From the NCBI GenBank assembly GCA_049652385.1, contig JBASDX010000009.1, forward strand, positions 62,001 through 126,000: DNA of 64,000 nucleotides, in the 5' to 3' direction. This DNA comes from DMER64 sp049652385. Its GTDB lineage: Bacteria; Bacteroidota; Bacteroidia; Bacteroidales; UBA932. The first letter of the stretch is position 1, and the number at the start of each line of letters is the position of its first letter. Below, piece after piece: positions 25,690 through 34,275 of this stretch. The notes beneath the pieces are model-generated. The model was not told where the DNA came from. It did no database searches and worked only from the letters and a program-made list of their open reading frames with translations. Position numbers and translations under genes: made by a program.

Positions 25690-26851
25690 AAACCTGAACC
25701 AGAAAAATTCTAAGAAGCATGGCAAGGGGATACACCATAGCATAAGCCGCAGCCTGTGCCTGAGCGGGAGCAATACCATTGATAAAGTCCAGTGCAGGCG
25801 GATTGGTCGTGGCCCCTCCCAGCATACCGCATATTTTAAGGTAATTTATTTTCATCAGCCTGGCAATAACGCCCACTATCATAACGGGAATAAACGTTAC
25901 GGCAGTCCCGTACAACATCCATTGCCATCCTCCGCTTAGTATAGTCTCTACAAACGTTCCACCGGAAAGCAGTCCTACGCAAGAGAGGAAGAGAAGAATA
26001 CCCAAATCACGCATAAAAAAAATGACTTGGGGACTCATATGAAAACTCACCTTACCAATGCGCCCCTTATGTCCCAAAAGAATGGCCACTAACAAAGGGC
26101 CTCCGGCAAGACCTAATTTGGCAGGTGCCGGCAAACCGGGGAAAAAGATGGGAATGCCACCCACCAATACTCCTATAAATATTCCAAGAAAAAGTAAGAG
26201 AATACTAGTAGCTTCCCACGTTTCTTCCTTTGCATGGCCCACGTTGGGAGAGTCTGTGCATTTCTGTATTTCACGGTTAATGTTCACGTTAAAAAACAAC
26301 CTTAGCAACACCATAGAAAGAATAACTCCCAAAACACCAAACGGATAGGTACTGGCATACGCCATGCCTGTTTGAGCAATGGCAGTCTCACTTGCGCCTT
26401 GACCGGCAAGTACTTCCTGAGCAGCCCCAAGGCTAGGTGTATTGGTTACAGCACCACACATAATCCCCGCAACGGCAACACGCGATATGCCGGTAAGGCG
26501 ATAAATCAAGAGAGCTATCCCAAACCCTCCAAAAACTATGGCTACTGCCAATAGATTCAGTAGTAAACCATCTTTTTTGAACGAAGAAAAGAAACGCGGT
26601 CCCATGCTCAGGCCTATGCTGTACACAAAGAAAATGAGTCCAAAATCGCGTGCAAAATGCAACGTTTGTACATCTATAGGAGCACCAAAATGGGCAATGA
26701 GTATACCTGTAAACAACACACCCGCCGCCCCAAAGCCAATGCCTTTATATTTAATCTTCCCAAGCAAAGCTCCGGTAAAAATGGCAAGGCTTAAGTAGAG
26801 CAAAGTAGAGGAAACACTTTGCGTTGTAAAGAAGTTTTGTATGCTGTTCAT
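25673..26851 (-). CDS. AspT/YidE-type membrane transporter lacking the central RCK_C domains
   Basis: A 392-residue polytopic protein with two homologous membrane halves of the aspartate-alanine exchanger fold. The half-repeats carry matching motifs GAVTNTPSLGAAQEVLAG and GMLGGATTNPPALDFING. Family members are usually about 550 residues with a pair of soluble RCK_C (TrkA_C) domains between the halves. Here the halves are joined by a linker of only about 30 residues (NREIQKCTDSPNVGHAKEETWEA). Substrate unknown; likely a small carboxylate or amino-acid transporter that has lost cytosolic ligand control. It lies 11 nt after the polyprenyl synthase gene. Confidence 0.88.
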   Translation of the reverse strand: MNSIQNFFTTQSVSSTLLYLSLAIFTGALLGKIKYKGIGFGAAGVLFTGILIAHFGAPIDVQTLHFARDFGLIFFVYSIGLSMGPRFFSSFKKDGLLLNLLAVAIVFGGFGIALLIYRLTGISRVAVAGIMCGAVTNTPSLGAAQEVLAGQGASETAIAQTGMAYASTYPFGVLGVILSMVLLRLFFNVNINREIQKCTDSPNVGHAKEETWEATSILLLFLGIFIGVLVGGIPIFFPGLPAPAKLGLAGGPLLVAILLGHKGRIGKVSFHMSPQVIFFMRDLGILLFLSCVGLLSGGTFVETILSGGWQWMLYGTAVTFIPVMIVGVIARLMKINYLKICGMLGGATTNPPALDFINGIAPAQAQAAAYAMVYPLAMLLRIFLVQVFILLT

Positions 26852-26862
26852 TTAATAGATCA

Positions 26863-27795
26863 TCACATACCTGAAATTGTCATTAAACACTCCCTCCACA
26901 CAGAATCGGGAAGGCTCCTGATGTGTTTGCGTGCCTGTTCTGTGTGATGATCGGCAATCTTTTGTGCATACTCTTTTCCTTTGTTCACCTCAATAAAAGC
27001 CAACAAAGAAGCTACTGCCTCAGGATTATCCTTACCCAGAGCAGCTATGTTCGTACGTGCTTCCATCAGGCGGTTCTCTTCTTTCTCCTGCATAAGAGCT
27101 CCTAACAAAGGCAATGTAATCTTTGCATCTGAAAGGTCCGATTCCAGATCTGCAATATCGTCGTTGATTTGAAATGCCATCCCCATGTGGTATGCAGCTT
27201 TGTCCAATAAAGGAATAAACCGGGCCGCACGCTCTTTTTCAGGTACTGACCTGGCACCGGTCAATACAGACGCCCTGAATAAAGAGGCTGTCTTTTTTTT
27301 GCAAATGGCGTAATATTCTGAAAGAGTAATGTCTTTTTTGCAGGTTTTCTCCATTTGCATCAATTCTCCCTGGCTAAGCTCTGCTACCGTATCTGCATAT
27401 ACATACATCAAATGTTCACCATCATGTTTCACCAGCAATTGCAAAGCCCGGGCCAGCCAGAAGTCGCCCAAAACAATAGCGGCTCTGGGACCAAATTGCT
27501 TTTGCACACTGTTTTCACCGCGCCTTGTCTGCGCATTGTCGGCCACGTCATCGTGCAGCAAGGAAGCCGTATGAATCATTTCGGCAATAGCCGCAACGGC
27601 ATAGGTGAGCGGTACAAGCGTACCGCAAACACCTGCCGCAGCTAAAGCCAGCGCCGGCCTTATTTGTTTTCCGGGTTTGTTCAGAACGTATGCATCCATG
27701 GACGACAACAAGGCATAAGGAGAGTGCAAGGCAGCTTTAAAAACTTCTTCGTACGCTTTCCTGTCTGATTCCGGCAACTGCCTTATCCGATCCAT
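26863..27795 (-). CDS. Polyprenyl (all-trans) diphosphate synthase
   Basis: A 310-residue isoprenoid chain-elongating enzyme, probably making the quinone side chain. The first aspartate-rich motif is LLHDDVADNAQTRRG and the second is QINDDIADLESD. KPGKQIRPALALAAAG near the N-terminus is the conserved GKxxRP region. The ATG at 27795 is chosen; a TTG at 27813 would overlap the upstream stop. Product chain length cannot be read reliably. It lies between a barrel protein and the AspT-type transporter in a leftward operon. Confidence 0.92.
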   Translation of the reverse strand: MDRIRQLPESDRKAYEEVFKAALHSPYALLSSMDAYVLNKPGKQIRPALALAAAGVCGTLVPLTYAVAAIAEMIHTASLLHDDVADNAQTRRGENSVQKQFGPRAAIVLGDFWLARALQLLVKHDGEHLMYVYADTVAELSQGELMQMEKTCKKDITLSEYYAICKKKTASLFRASVLTGARSVPEKERAARFIPLLDKAAYHMGMAFQINDDIADLESDLSDAKITLPLLGALMQEKEENRLMEARTNIAALGKDNPEAVASLLAFIEVNKGKEYAQKIADHHTEQARKHIRSLPDSVWRECLMTISGM

Positions 27796-27809
27796 AAATG
27801 CTCTATAAA

Positions 27810-28424
27810 TCAAAAGAGAAAGGCAACGGAGAGTTCAACCCCCTTGAAATTAGAGTCACCCAGTTTCCATTTGTCTTTATCCAGGTTAAGACTGCCGTCT
27901 TTGGCCAGTTTGCCAAAACTCCAGTTGTATTTTCCCGATACTTGTAATTTCCAGATTTCCACACCAACCCCTAGGCCAAAACCGTAGTCCAGGCGGTTTA
28001 AGTTATCCCAGGACACATTCTCCAGCATATCCCCTTTAGCAAGTGCATACCGAATATAAGGTGCCGCAAATATATAGGGACGCAAAAACAAAATATTGAT
28101 ACCCCATTGAACGTTCAAGGGTACATCAATGTAATCTATCCGCATACCGTAAGAGCTCTGGGTAATGCCACCCGTCATATCCGTACGCATACGACTGTAC
28201 AGTACTTCCGGCTGGAAAGAAAGCCCTATGCGCGGAAATTTGAATTGTCCACCAATTCCGGCATGAAACCCCGTTTGCATTTCCCAGGATTTTTTCAACT
28301 CTCCAATCTGGATATCATCCAACTTGTTAAAGTTTAAGCCGGCCTTGATTACTAAAGTCTCCTGTCCCCACAATGCCGTACCCATGCCAAGCACGAGTAA
28401 TAACGCAATCAGATGCTTTTTCAT
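27810..28424 (-). CDS. Outer-membrane beta-barrel (porin-family) protein
   Basis: A 204-residue protein with signal peptide MKKHLIALLLVLGMGTALWGQ and an eight-stranded-barrel pattern typical of the outer membrane protein beta-barrel family (KAGLNFNKLDDIQIG, GIGGQFKFPRIGLSFQPEVLYS, YGFGLGVGVEIWKLQVSGKYNWSFG). It ends KGVELSVAFLF with terminal Phe. The start is 2 nt after the thioredoxin stop. Function unknown. Confidence 0.87.
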   Translation of the reverse strand: MKKHLIALLLVLGMGTALWGQETLVIKAGLNFNKLDDIQIGELKKSWEMQTGFHAGIGGQFKFPRIGLSFQPEVLYSRMRTDMTGGITQSSYGMRIDYIDVPLNVQWGINILFLRPYIFAAPYIRYALAKGDMLENVSWDNLNRLDYGFGLGVGVEIWKLQVSGKYNWSFGKLAKDGSLNLDKDKWKLGDSNFKGVELSVAFLF

Positions 28425-28426
28425 GA

Positions 28427-28750
28427 TTATTCGTTTATTAATGAAACTAATTTTTCCTGTATGGTCTGCTTGTTGGTGGCTCCTACTATTTTATGTACCA
28501 GTTCTCCCTCTTTAAAGAAAAGCAAAGTAGGAATGCTTCTGATCATATATTTGGCAGGCACTTCCGTTGCCTGGTCCACATCGCATTTACAAACCAGAAT
28601 TTTTCCTTCCATTTCCTTTGCCAGTTCTTCCACGATGGGAGAAATCTGACGACAGGGACCGCACCACGCAGCCCAAAAATCAACCAAAACAGGTACCGTT
28701 GATTGTAAAACTACCGAATTGAAGTTTTCGTCCGTTACTATTTGAGTCAT
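28427..28750 (-). CDS. trxA: Thioredoxin
   Basis: A 107-residue thioredoxin with no signal peptide, so cytoplasmic. The active site WCGPC is at residues 29-33 (Cys30, Cys33), and the conserved cis-proline is in IRSIPTLLFFKEG. It is first in a leftward run with a barrel protein, polyprenyl synthase and the AspT-type transporter. Confidence 0.96.
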   Translation of the reverse strand: MTQIVTDENFNSVVLQSTVPVLVDFWAAWCGPCRQISPIVEELAKEMEGKILVCKCDVDQATEVPAKYMIRSIPTLLFFKEGELVHKIVGATNKQTIQEKLVSLINE

Positions 28751-28780
28751 ATTTTATATTTTTTGTAAATGTATAAAAAA

Positions 28781-29977
28781 TCATGTTTGTGAAACAACGG
28801 CCAATCCTCCTTCCGATGTTTCTTTATATATGGAAGGCAGATCGTGTCCTGTTCTTTTCATTACCTCTATGATGGTATCAAAACTTACCCTGTGTGTTCC
28901 GTCGGAAAGCAACGCGTACATATTGGCATCTATAGCACGGGTAGCACCAAAAGCATTTCTTTCTATACAAGGAATTTGCACCAATCCATGAATGGGATCA
29001 CACGTGAGGCCCAGAAAATGTTCCATTCCAATACTTGCTGCGTATTCTGCCTGGGAAACACTCCCCCCAAAAAGCTGCACAGCGGCTGCGGCCGACATGG
29101 AACAAGCCGAGCCGATTTCTCCCTGGCACCCCACCTCGGCTCCGGAAATAGACGCGTTGTGCTTAATGAGCGTGCCGATAAGCCCGGCGGTTGCCAAAGC
29201 CCTTAATATTCGGCTTTCCGGAAAATTATAGGACGTCTGATTCAGATACAGTACAGAAGGTACCACACCGCAGCTGCCGCAGGTAGGGGCTGTAACAATT
29301 TTCGTTCCTTCTGCATTCTCTTCTGCAACGGCAAGGGCATAGGAAAAAGCAACGGCCCTACGCTGCATGGACCCTTTGTATCCCTGTGCCTTTATATAAT
29401 AAGAGGCAGCCCTGCGGGCCAATTTCAACGGGCCCGGCAGCACGCCTTCGTTTTCCAGCCCCCTGCGAATGGCCGCTTTCATGGTTTGCCAGACCTCGTC
29501 CAAATAATCCCACAAATCGCTTTCTTCATACATGTTGACGTATTCCCAGAACTGCAACCCGTGCTCCTGGCAATACGCCTGAATGTCTGCCATTTTATGC
29601 AAAGGATATATTTGTTTCTGCGGTATTCGTTTTCCCGTATCGGATAAATCTCCTCCGCCTATACTAAAAGTCAGCCATTTATCCAATACCTTTCCCATGC
29701 TGTCCAACGCGCGGAATTCCATTCCGTTGGGGTGCTGAGGAAGTACTGTATCGTAATCCCAGATGATTTCCACTTGTTTGGGGGCAAAGGCGTCTTCCAG
29801 GGATTTGTCTGTATTGTGGCCTTTTCCCGTAGCCGCCAAACTGCCGTACAATGTTACCTGAAAACGAGCCGCTCCGGGGTTCCTTTCTGCAAAATCCAAA
29901 GCCGCCCAACGCGGGGCCATGGTATGGGAGCTGGAAGGACCGTTACCTATTTTAAAAATCTGTTTGATACTTTCCAT
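28781..29977 (-). CDS. sdaA: L-serine ammonia-lyase (iron-sulfur type, single chain)
   Basis: Deaminates L-serine to pyruvate with a [4Fe-4S] cluster. The 398-residue chain fuses the beta domain (NGPSSSHTMAPRWAA at the N-terminus) and the alpha catalytic domain (APTCGSCGVVPSVL at about residue 230, GCQGEIGSACSMSAA, and GLTCDPIHGLVQIPCIERN). A minus-strand TATCTTTG lies only 6 nt before the ATG, so the mRNA is probably nearly leaderless. Confidence 0.96.
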   Translation of the reverse strand: MESIKQIFKIGNGPSSSHTMAPRWAALDFAERNPGAARFQVTLYGSLAATGKGHNTDKSLEDAFAPKQVEIIWDYDTVLPQHPNGMEFRALDSMGKVLDKWLTFSIGGGDLSDTGKRIPQKQIYPLHKMADIQAYCQEHGLQFWEYVNMYEESDLWDYLDEVWQTMKAAIRRGLENEGVLPGPLKLARRAASYYIKAQGYKGSMQRRAVAFSYALAVAEENAEGTKIVTAPTCGSCGVVPSVLYLNQTSYNFPESRILRALATAGLIGTLIKHNASISGAEVGCQGEIGSACSMSAAAAVQLFGGSVSQAEYAASIGMEHFLGLTCDPIHGLVQIPCIERNAFGATRAIDANMYALLSDGTHRVSFDTIIEVMKRTGHDLPSIYKETSEGGLAVVSQT

Positions 29978-29983
29978 ACATTA

Positions 29984-29991
29984 CAAAGATA
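29984..29991 (-). promoter_or_regulatory. -7 promoter element for sdaA (leaderless-type spacing)
   Basis: Minus-strand TATCTTTG ends 6 nt before the sdaA ATG, placing the expected transcription start at or within about two bases of the start codon. Confidence 0.6.
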
Positions 29992-30032
29992 GTTATATAA
30001 GCACTTCTTTTAAGTTTTTTTACAATTTTCAG

Positions 30033-30051
30033 TACCTTGTGTTGCAAGGTA
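30033..30051. promoter_or_regulatory. Candidate PadR operator of the PspC-PadR-PspC operon
   Basis: Perfect inverted repeat TACCTTG-N5-CAAGGTA across the -33 region, upstream of the -7 box at 30066-30073. The operon's second gene encodes a PadR-type repressor, so autoregulation through this site is a reasonable inference. Confidence 0.5.
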
Positions 30052-30065
30052 TAAATATTTTTATA

Positions 30066-30073
30066 TATCTTTG
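30066..30073 (+). promoter_or_regulatory. -7 promoter element for the PspC-PadR-PspC operon
   Basis: TATCTTTG, 14 nt upstream of the ATG at 30088, with TTG at 30042-30044 as the -33 part. Confidence 0.65.
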
Positions 30074-30087
30074 TCATAAAAAACACC

Positions 30088-30690
30088 ATGAAGAAAGTAT
30101 TAAACATTGGTATTGGCAAAAGCAGCTTCACTATAGAAGAAGATGCTTACCAAAAATTAGACTTGTATCTGGAGCGGTTCAAAGGTGAAATGAACAGTAA
30201 AGATGCTGCCGAAGTCATGGAAGACGTAGAGCAGCGGATTGCCGAACTTTTCTATGAGTATACAAAAGGTAAAACAGAAGTGGTTTCCTTAGAGGTGGTG
30301 GAGCGTGTCATCCGGCAGTTGGGTTATCCATCGGACACAATGGAAGATACCCCGGCAGAAACCGACCGTAAAACTAAAAAACGCCACAACTATTCCGGTT
30401 ACGACAGGTACGACGGTTTAGGAGAAAAGCCCATAAAAAGGTTGTACAGAAATCCGGACGATTCCATGATTGCCGGTGTGTGCAGCGGGTTGGCTGCTTA
30501 TTTTGATGCCGATCCCGTTTTAATTCGTGTATTGGCCGTGGCTTCTTTCTTTATGGGAAGTGCAGGTTTCTGGATCTACATCATTTTATGGATAGCCGTT
30601 CCAAAGGCCAGATCGGCCTCTGAAAAACTGCAAATGCGAGGCCTTCCCGTAACGGCGGAAAACTTACGCCGCTACAGTGAATACCGTTAA
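30088..30690 (+). CDS. PspC-domain membrane protein (small paralogue)
   Basis: A 200-residue protein. The N-terminal region (MKKVLNIGIGKSSFTIEEDAYQKLDLYLERF, DVEQRIAELFYEYT, VVERVIRQLGYP) is a soluble domain shared with the third gene of the operon. The PspC motif (KRLYRNPDDSMIAGVCSGLAAYFDADPVLIRVLAV) and one or two transmembrane helices ending YIILWIAVPKA follow. PspC proteins take part in membrane-stress signalling. It is first in a three-gene operon with a PadR regulator. Confidence 0.9.
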   Translation: MKKVLNIGIGKSSFTIEEDAYQKLDLYLERFKGEMNSKDAAEVMEDVEQRIAELFYEYTKGKTEVVSLEVVERVIRQLGYPSDTMEDTPAETDRKTKKRHNYSGYDRYDGLGEKPIKRLYRNPDDSMIAGVCSGLAAYFDADPVLIRVLAVASFFMGSAGFWIYIILWIAVPKARSASEKLQMRGLPVTAENLRRYSEYR

Positions 30691-30716
30691 GTCTTTACAC
30701 ATTAACAGACAAGATT

Positions 30717-31049
30717 ATGAGTCAAAATAATATAGAAAACGTAAAATCTCAAATGAGACGGGGCGTACTGGAGTATTGCATTTTAAGCATTTTGGATAAA
30801 AGCGATGCATACGCCTCGGAATTGATAGGCAAATTGAAAGAAGCACGCATCATTGTGGTGGAAGGAACCTTGTATCCCTTGCTTACCCGTCAAAAAAACC
30901 AAGGGCTGCTTACCTACAGATGGGAAGAATCCACTCAGGGCCCTCCGCGCAAATACTATTCCCTGACAGACAAGGGAAGGATGATGTTGGCAGAAATGGA
31001 TCAAGCCTGGAACGAATTGGTTGAAACTATTGATATTTTAAGAAAATGA
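30717..31049 (+). CDS. PadR-family transcriptional regulator
   Basis: A 110-residue winged-helix regulator: QMRRGVLEYCILSILDKSDAYASELIGKLKEA (helix-turn-helix), then EGTLYPLLTRQKNQGLLTYRWEESTQGPPRKYYSLTDKG (wing) and a C-terminal dimerisation helix. Its stop overlaps the start of the following PspC gene as ATGA. It probably represses its own operon through the inverted repeat at 30033-30051. Confidence 0.93.
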   Translation: MSQNNIENVKSQMRRGVLEYCILSILDKSDAYASELIGKLKEARIIVVEGTLYPLLTRQKNQGLLTYRWEESTQGPPRKYYSLTDKGRMMLAEMDQAWNELVETIDILRK

Positions 31050-32599
31050 AAAAAGTAATAAAAGTCAGTATCAACAAAACAGCCTTCACCCTATCGGAAG
31101 AGGCTTACAATATTCTTAAGGTGTATTTGGACCATTTGCGCAGGTATTACTCACACGACGAGAACGGAAATGAAATTGTGGACGGTATAGAGGAGCGTAT
31201 TGCCGAACTGCTGGCAGAACGTACCCATGACGGTATTGACGTAGTGTCCAAAGAAATGGTCAATGAAATCCTGGATATCATGGGTCCGCTGGAAGTGATT
31301 GAAGAAGAAAGCGGAGTGTCCGGTAATGGTGCATACAAGGGAGAAAATTACCCTCCTGCCGCTAAAAAGTTATACAGAGACTTGGATAATAAAGTCATAG
31401 GAGGCGTTTGTGCCGGGTTGTCTGCCTACTTTCATATTGACGTTGTCATCATACGCCTGATAGCCGTTGCCTTATTGTTTTTACCTAACATCATACAGGC
31501 TGCCCACTCCATTGTAAAATGGGGAAGGTTTTCCGTAAGTTTTGGTGGGTTTTTCTTTTTTGCCTACATCATCATGTGGATTATCATACCGGCTGCTCTT
31601 ACGGTAGAAGAAAAATATGCCATGCGAGGAGAGCCTCTTTCTGCAAAAGGCGTGCAACGCACACGCAGAACACACGGCACATCCCGCTCTTCCTCAGACA
31701 GAAGAACAGCGACAGCTTATAGCGCATCCCGTTCCTCACACAGCAACAGACGAAACAGCGCCCTATGGGTTCTCATGCGGACAGTTGCCGTAATAGTAGG
31801 CGTCTTCTTCATTGTTGGTAGTTCGGCTGTTTTGATAAGCCTGGTCTTTGGCTTTGCCGTTACAAAATACACCCTCCATTTTACACCGGCTGCCTTGTTG
31901 GATTTAATGGGTTTTACCGGCAACATGTTTTGGGTAAAAACGTTTGGAGTCCTTGCTCTTGTCTTACCCGCACTGGGTTTTATCTATCTGGGATCTGTCC
32001 TGATATTCAATATTCGGCGTCATAAATGGATTGGAGGCTTTCTGTTTTTCACATGGTTAATCTCCCTTATAGGTTTCATCATAACCGTCGCCGGAAAAGC
32101 CATTGCTTTCAAAGGCGGAGAAACGTTTGAGCAACAAGTACCCGTTACGTTGACAACAGATACGTTGTACATAGATCTGGAAGCCGGAGAGCATTTTCTC
32201 TTTGAACGCTACTGGCTGGAAGCCGATGCTTCTGTCTACAGAATGGGCTGGTTTGAAGGGAAGAAAACAGAGCCGGGCATGGTATACTTCCCCACGCTTA
32301 CACTGGTACGGCAATCACAAACAGCCACCCCCACCATTTGGGTGAAAACCTATACGCTGGGCACGGAGGGCAAAAACATGCCTTATAAGCCGGTACCGGC
32401 GGAAGACGTTTTCCAAATCAACGGTAACGTACTATCCGTTCCTCCTGTAAAAATAACGAAAGAAACACCCTGGGATGGCCATTTCCACTCTCTAAAAATA
32501 TTTGTGCCTGCTGACCATGTAGTCATAGTCAAAAAGCCCGTATACCACGAGTTTGGAAAAACGGAGTCCAGAAAAATGTCTGTAAAAGGAGTGTTTTAA
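31046..32599 (+). CDS. PspC-domain membrane protein (large paralogue)
   Basis: 517 residues: the same N-terminal domain as the 30088 gene (MKKVIKVSINKTAFTLSEEAYNILKVYLDHL, IEERIAELLAERTHD), then the PspC motif KKLYRDLDNKVIGGVCAGLSAYFHIDVVIIRLIAV. Further transmembrane helices occupy about residues 235-355 and a periplasmic-facing C-terminal domain of about 160 residues follows. A basic Ser/Arg/Thr-rich linker joins the parts. The operon probably arose by duplication around the PadR gene. The 3' end overlaps convergent secG by 4 bp. Confidence 0.9.
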   Translation: MKKVIKVSINKTAFTLSEEAYNILKVYLDHLRRYYSHDENGNEIVDGIEERIAELLAERTHDGIDVVSKEMVNEILDIMGPLEVIEEESGVSGNGAYKGENYPPAAKKLYRDLDNKVIGGVCAGLSAYFHIDVVIIRLIAVALLFLPNIIQAAHSIVKWGRFSVSFGGFFFFAYIIMWIIIPAALTVEEKYAMRGEPLSAKGVQRTRRTHGTSRSSSDRRTATAYSASRSSHSNRRNSALWVLMRTVAVIVGVFFIVGSSAVLISLVFGFAVTKYTLHFTPAALLDLMGFTGNMFWVKTFGVLALVLPALGFIYLGSVLIFNIRRHKWIGGFLFFTWLISLIGFIITVAGKAIAFKGGETFEQQVPVTLTTDTLYIDLEAGEHFLFERYWLEADASVYRMGWFEGKKTEPGMVYFPTLTLVRQSQTATPTIWVKTYTLGTEGKNMPYKPVPAEDVFQINGNVLSVPPVKITKETPWDGHFHSLKIFVPADHVVIVKKPVYHEFGKTESRKMSVKGVF

Positions 32600-32934
32600 T
32601 CTACAGGCAGCAAAGGCAGGTCTTCTGCTCCCGTAGGGAATTGCGGAAGGCCTGTGGGTTGTTCCGTTTGCTCCAGGCGCTGCTCCAGATCGGAAGCCTT
32701 TTTCCGACGTCCGGTAGATATAAAAGTGGTTCCCAGAAGACACAGTACCAAAATGGTAATGGCCAGGGTCCAGGTGGTTTTCTCCAGGAAATCGGCTGTC
32801 TGACGCACGCCAAAAGTAGTGTTACCTGTAGCAAAATTGGCTGCCAGTCCGCCTCCCTTTGAATTCTGTACCAAAACAACAAGGGTTAACAAAATACTCG
32901 CTATAACTATGAGAATGGCGGTTACTGTATACAT
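32596..32934 (-). CDS. secG: Preprotein translocase subunit SecG
   Basis: 112 residues with two transmembrane helices and the family motif VVLVQNSKGGGLAANFATGNTTFGVRQTADFLEKTTW between them, then a polar C-terminal tail. It is part of the SecYEG channel. It is last in a leftward operon (sigma-54 activator, lptE, TPR-like protein, secG) and starts 1 nt after the preceding stop. Confidence 0.96.
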   Translation of the reverse strand: MYTVTAILIVIASILLTLVVLVQNSKGGGLAANFATGNTTFGVRQTADFLEKTTWTLAITILVLCLLGTTFISTGRRKKASDLEQRLEQTEQPTGLPQFPTGAEDLPLLPVD

Positions 32935-32935
32935 A

Positions 32936-33712
32936 TCAATTGTCGGATTTTTGTTTTATTTCTTCTGCAAGGGTCGCAAAGTAAACGCTTTTTTCCGGAT
33001 ATAGCAAAATAAGTTTTGCATAACAGGCGATGGCTAATTTATGGTACCCCTGATCTGCATAAATCTTTGCAAGCGTTTCTGTTACAAATTCATCGTCTTC
33101 CAATAACGGAGGTGCGTCTTGTTGAGATGTATCCAGATCTTCTCCCGTTCTTTTGAGGACTTGTGTAAAGCGCGGGTTTTCACTAATAAAACGGTCAATG
33201 GGAGTACTGACATCCAGCTGGATTGTGTCCATGTGTTCTTTGCCGAAGTAATCGGCCCCCGGATAAAAAGTGCGCTCTTGCGGAAGGTCCAGAACAAATT
33301 CCCGGACCGGGGCCTCTGTGAATGCGTCCTTTTTTCCCCCTTTGGTATGACGGGTTTCCGGATTTTGTGTCGTTTCGGTTTTTTTGTTTGTCGCGTTTTG
33401 CTCTTTATTTTCCGGCTCTTGTACCGGAAGATCAAGTATGAAAAACTCTTCTTCGGCTAATTTTTCAAACTCCCTCCTGCTTTGCTCCAAAATGAAAAAT
33501 AACTCCTGACGCGAATATACATACGCGGCCGTCTTTTCTGATTGAGAAAGACTGGCATCGCCACCCAGACCACAAAGGGCTTTGAAGAGCAAATAATGTC
33601 CCAAAGAAAACCAAGGATAGCGGTGTACCAGATCTTGCAGCACATACCCTCGGGGAGCCAGTTCCTGAGGGGTTGCGTTCAAAAATTCTTCATAAAAATT
33701 AGAAATATCCAT
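32936..33712 (-). CDS. Hypothetical cytoplasmic protein with C-terminal TPR-like helix pair
   Basis: A 258-residue protein from the ATG at 33712 (MDISNFYEEFLNATPQEL). The N-terminal part has HRYPWFSLGHYLLFKAL. The centre is low in complexity and polar (ENKEQNATNKKTETTQNPETRH). The C-terminus ends in a TPR-like pair (FVTETLAKIYADQGYHKLAIACYAKLILLYPEKS). No signal peptide. Conserved position between lptE and secG in Bacteroidales suggests a link to envelope biogenesis, but the role is unknown. Confidence 0.82.
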   Translation of the reverse strand: MDISNFYEEFLNATPQELAPRGYVLQDLVHRYPWFSLGHYLLFKALCGLGGDASLSQSEKTAAYVYSRQELFFILEQSRREFEKLAEEEFFILDLPVQEPENKEQNATNKKTETTQNPETRHTKGGKKDAFTEAPVREFVLDLPQERTFYPGADYFGKEHMDTIQLDVSTPIDRFISENPRFTQVLKRTGEDLDTSQQDAPPLLEDDEFVTETLAKIYADQGYHKLAIACYAKLILLYPEKSVYFATLAEEIKQKSDN

Positions 33713-33723
33713 GGTGTATGTAT

Positions 33724-34275
33724 TTACCAATTGGCTACGGTTGCGTTAAAAATATCTTCCACTATTTTTTCCACTATAGCATCTACCAAACTGCTTTCCA
33801 CAGCATCCAGGGAAAGGGTTGAATCGTAATCTTCATAAGCAGAAAAGCTTCTGTCAAAATTTTCTGAAGGATCCAATTTGTTTTCAAACACTATTTGCAC
33901 GACTATGGTAAGGCGTGCCATGGAAGCGACTTCATCCGAAGTAACGGCAATGGGTGCCACCTTATAATCTGTTATTCTCCCCTCTACGGCATAATCGCCG
34001 TCTTCACCCAATACGTAAAGACGGGTCAGCTTGGTGTATTTATCCATCAAAGCCTCTGTAAGAGTGTTGCTCAAAGCAGGGTTGATACGTTCTGCCCTGT
34101 TTTCTATGTAACCCACACTGATGGTTTGTGCTTCCGGGTGGATAGATGTACCGGAAAAAGAATACCACCAGCAGCTTTGCATCATAAGCGGAAACACTAC
34201 CCATACCAGAAGAGGATGGACAACTGCCTTCCGGAAATACAAGTTACGGTGATTGGTCGGATTATTCAATGCCAT
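33724..34275 (-). CDS. lptE: LptE-family LPS assembly lipoprotein
   Basis: 183 residues with a long N-region and lipobox ending VFPLMMQSC (Cys 35). The mature part begins WWYSFSGTSIHPEAQTISVGYIENRA, the Bacteroidota LptE pattern, and contains NPALSNTLTEALMDKYTKLTRL. LptE plugs the LptD barrel that inserts lipopolysaccharide into the outer leaflet. The gene overlaps the sigma-54 activator by 14 nt and belongs to the same operon. Confidence 0.9.
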   Translation of the reverse strand: MALNNPTNHRNLYFRKAVVHPLLVWVVFPLMMQSCWWYSFSGTSIHPEAQTISVGYIENRAERINPALSNTLTEALMDKYTKLTRLYVLGEDGDYAVEGRITDYKVAPIAVTSDEVASMARLTIVVQIVFENKLDPSENFDRSFSAYEDYDSTLSLDAVESSLVDAIVEKIVEDIFNATVANW

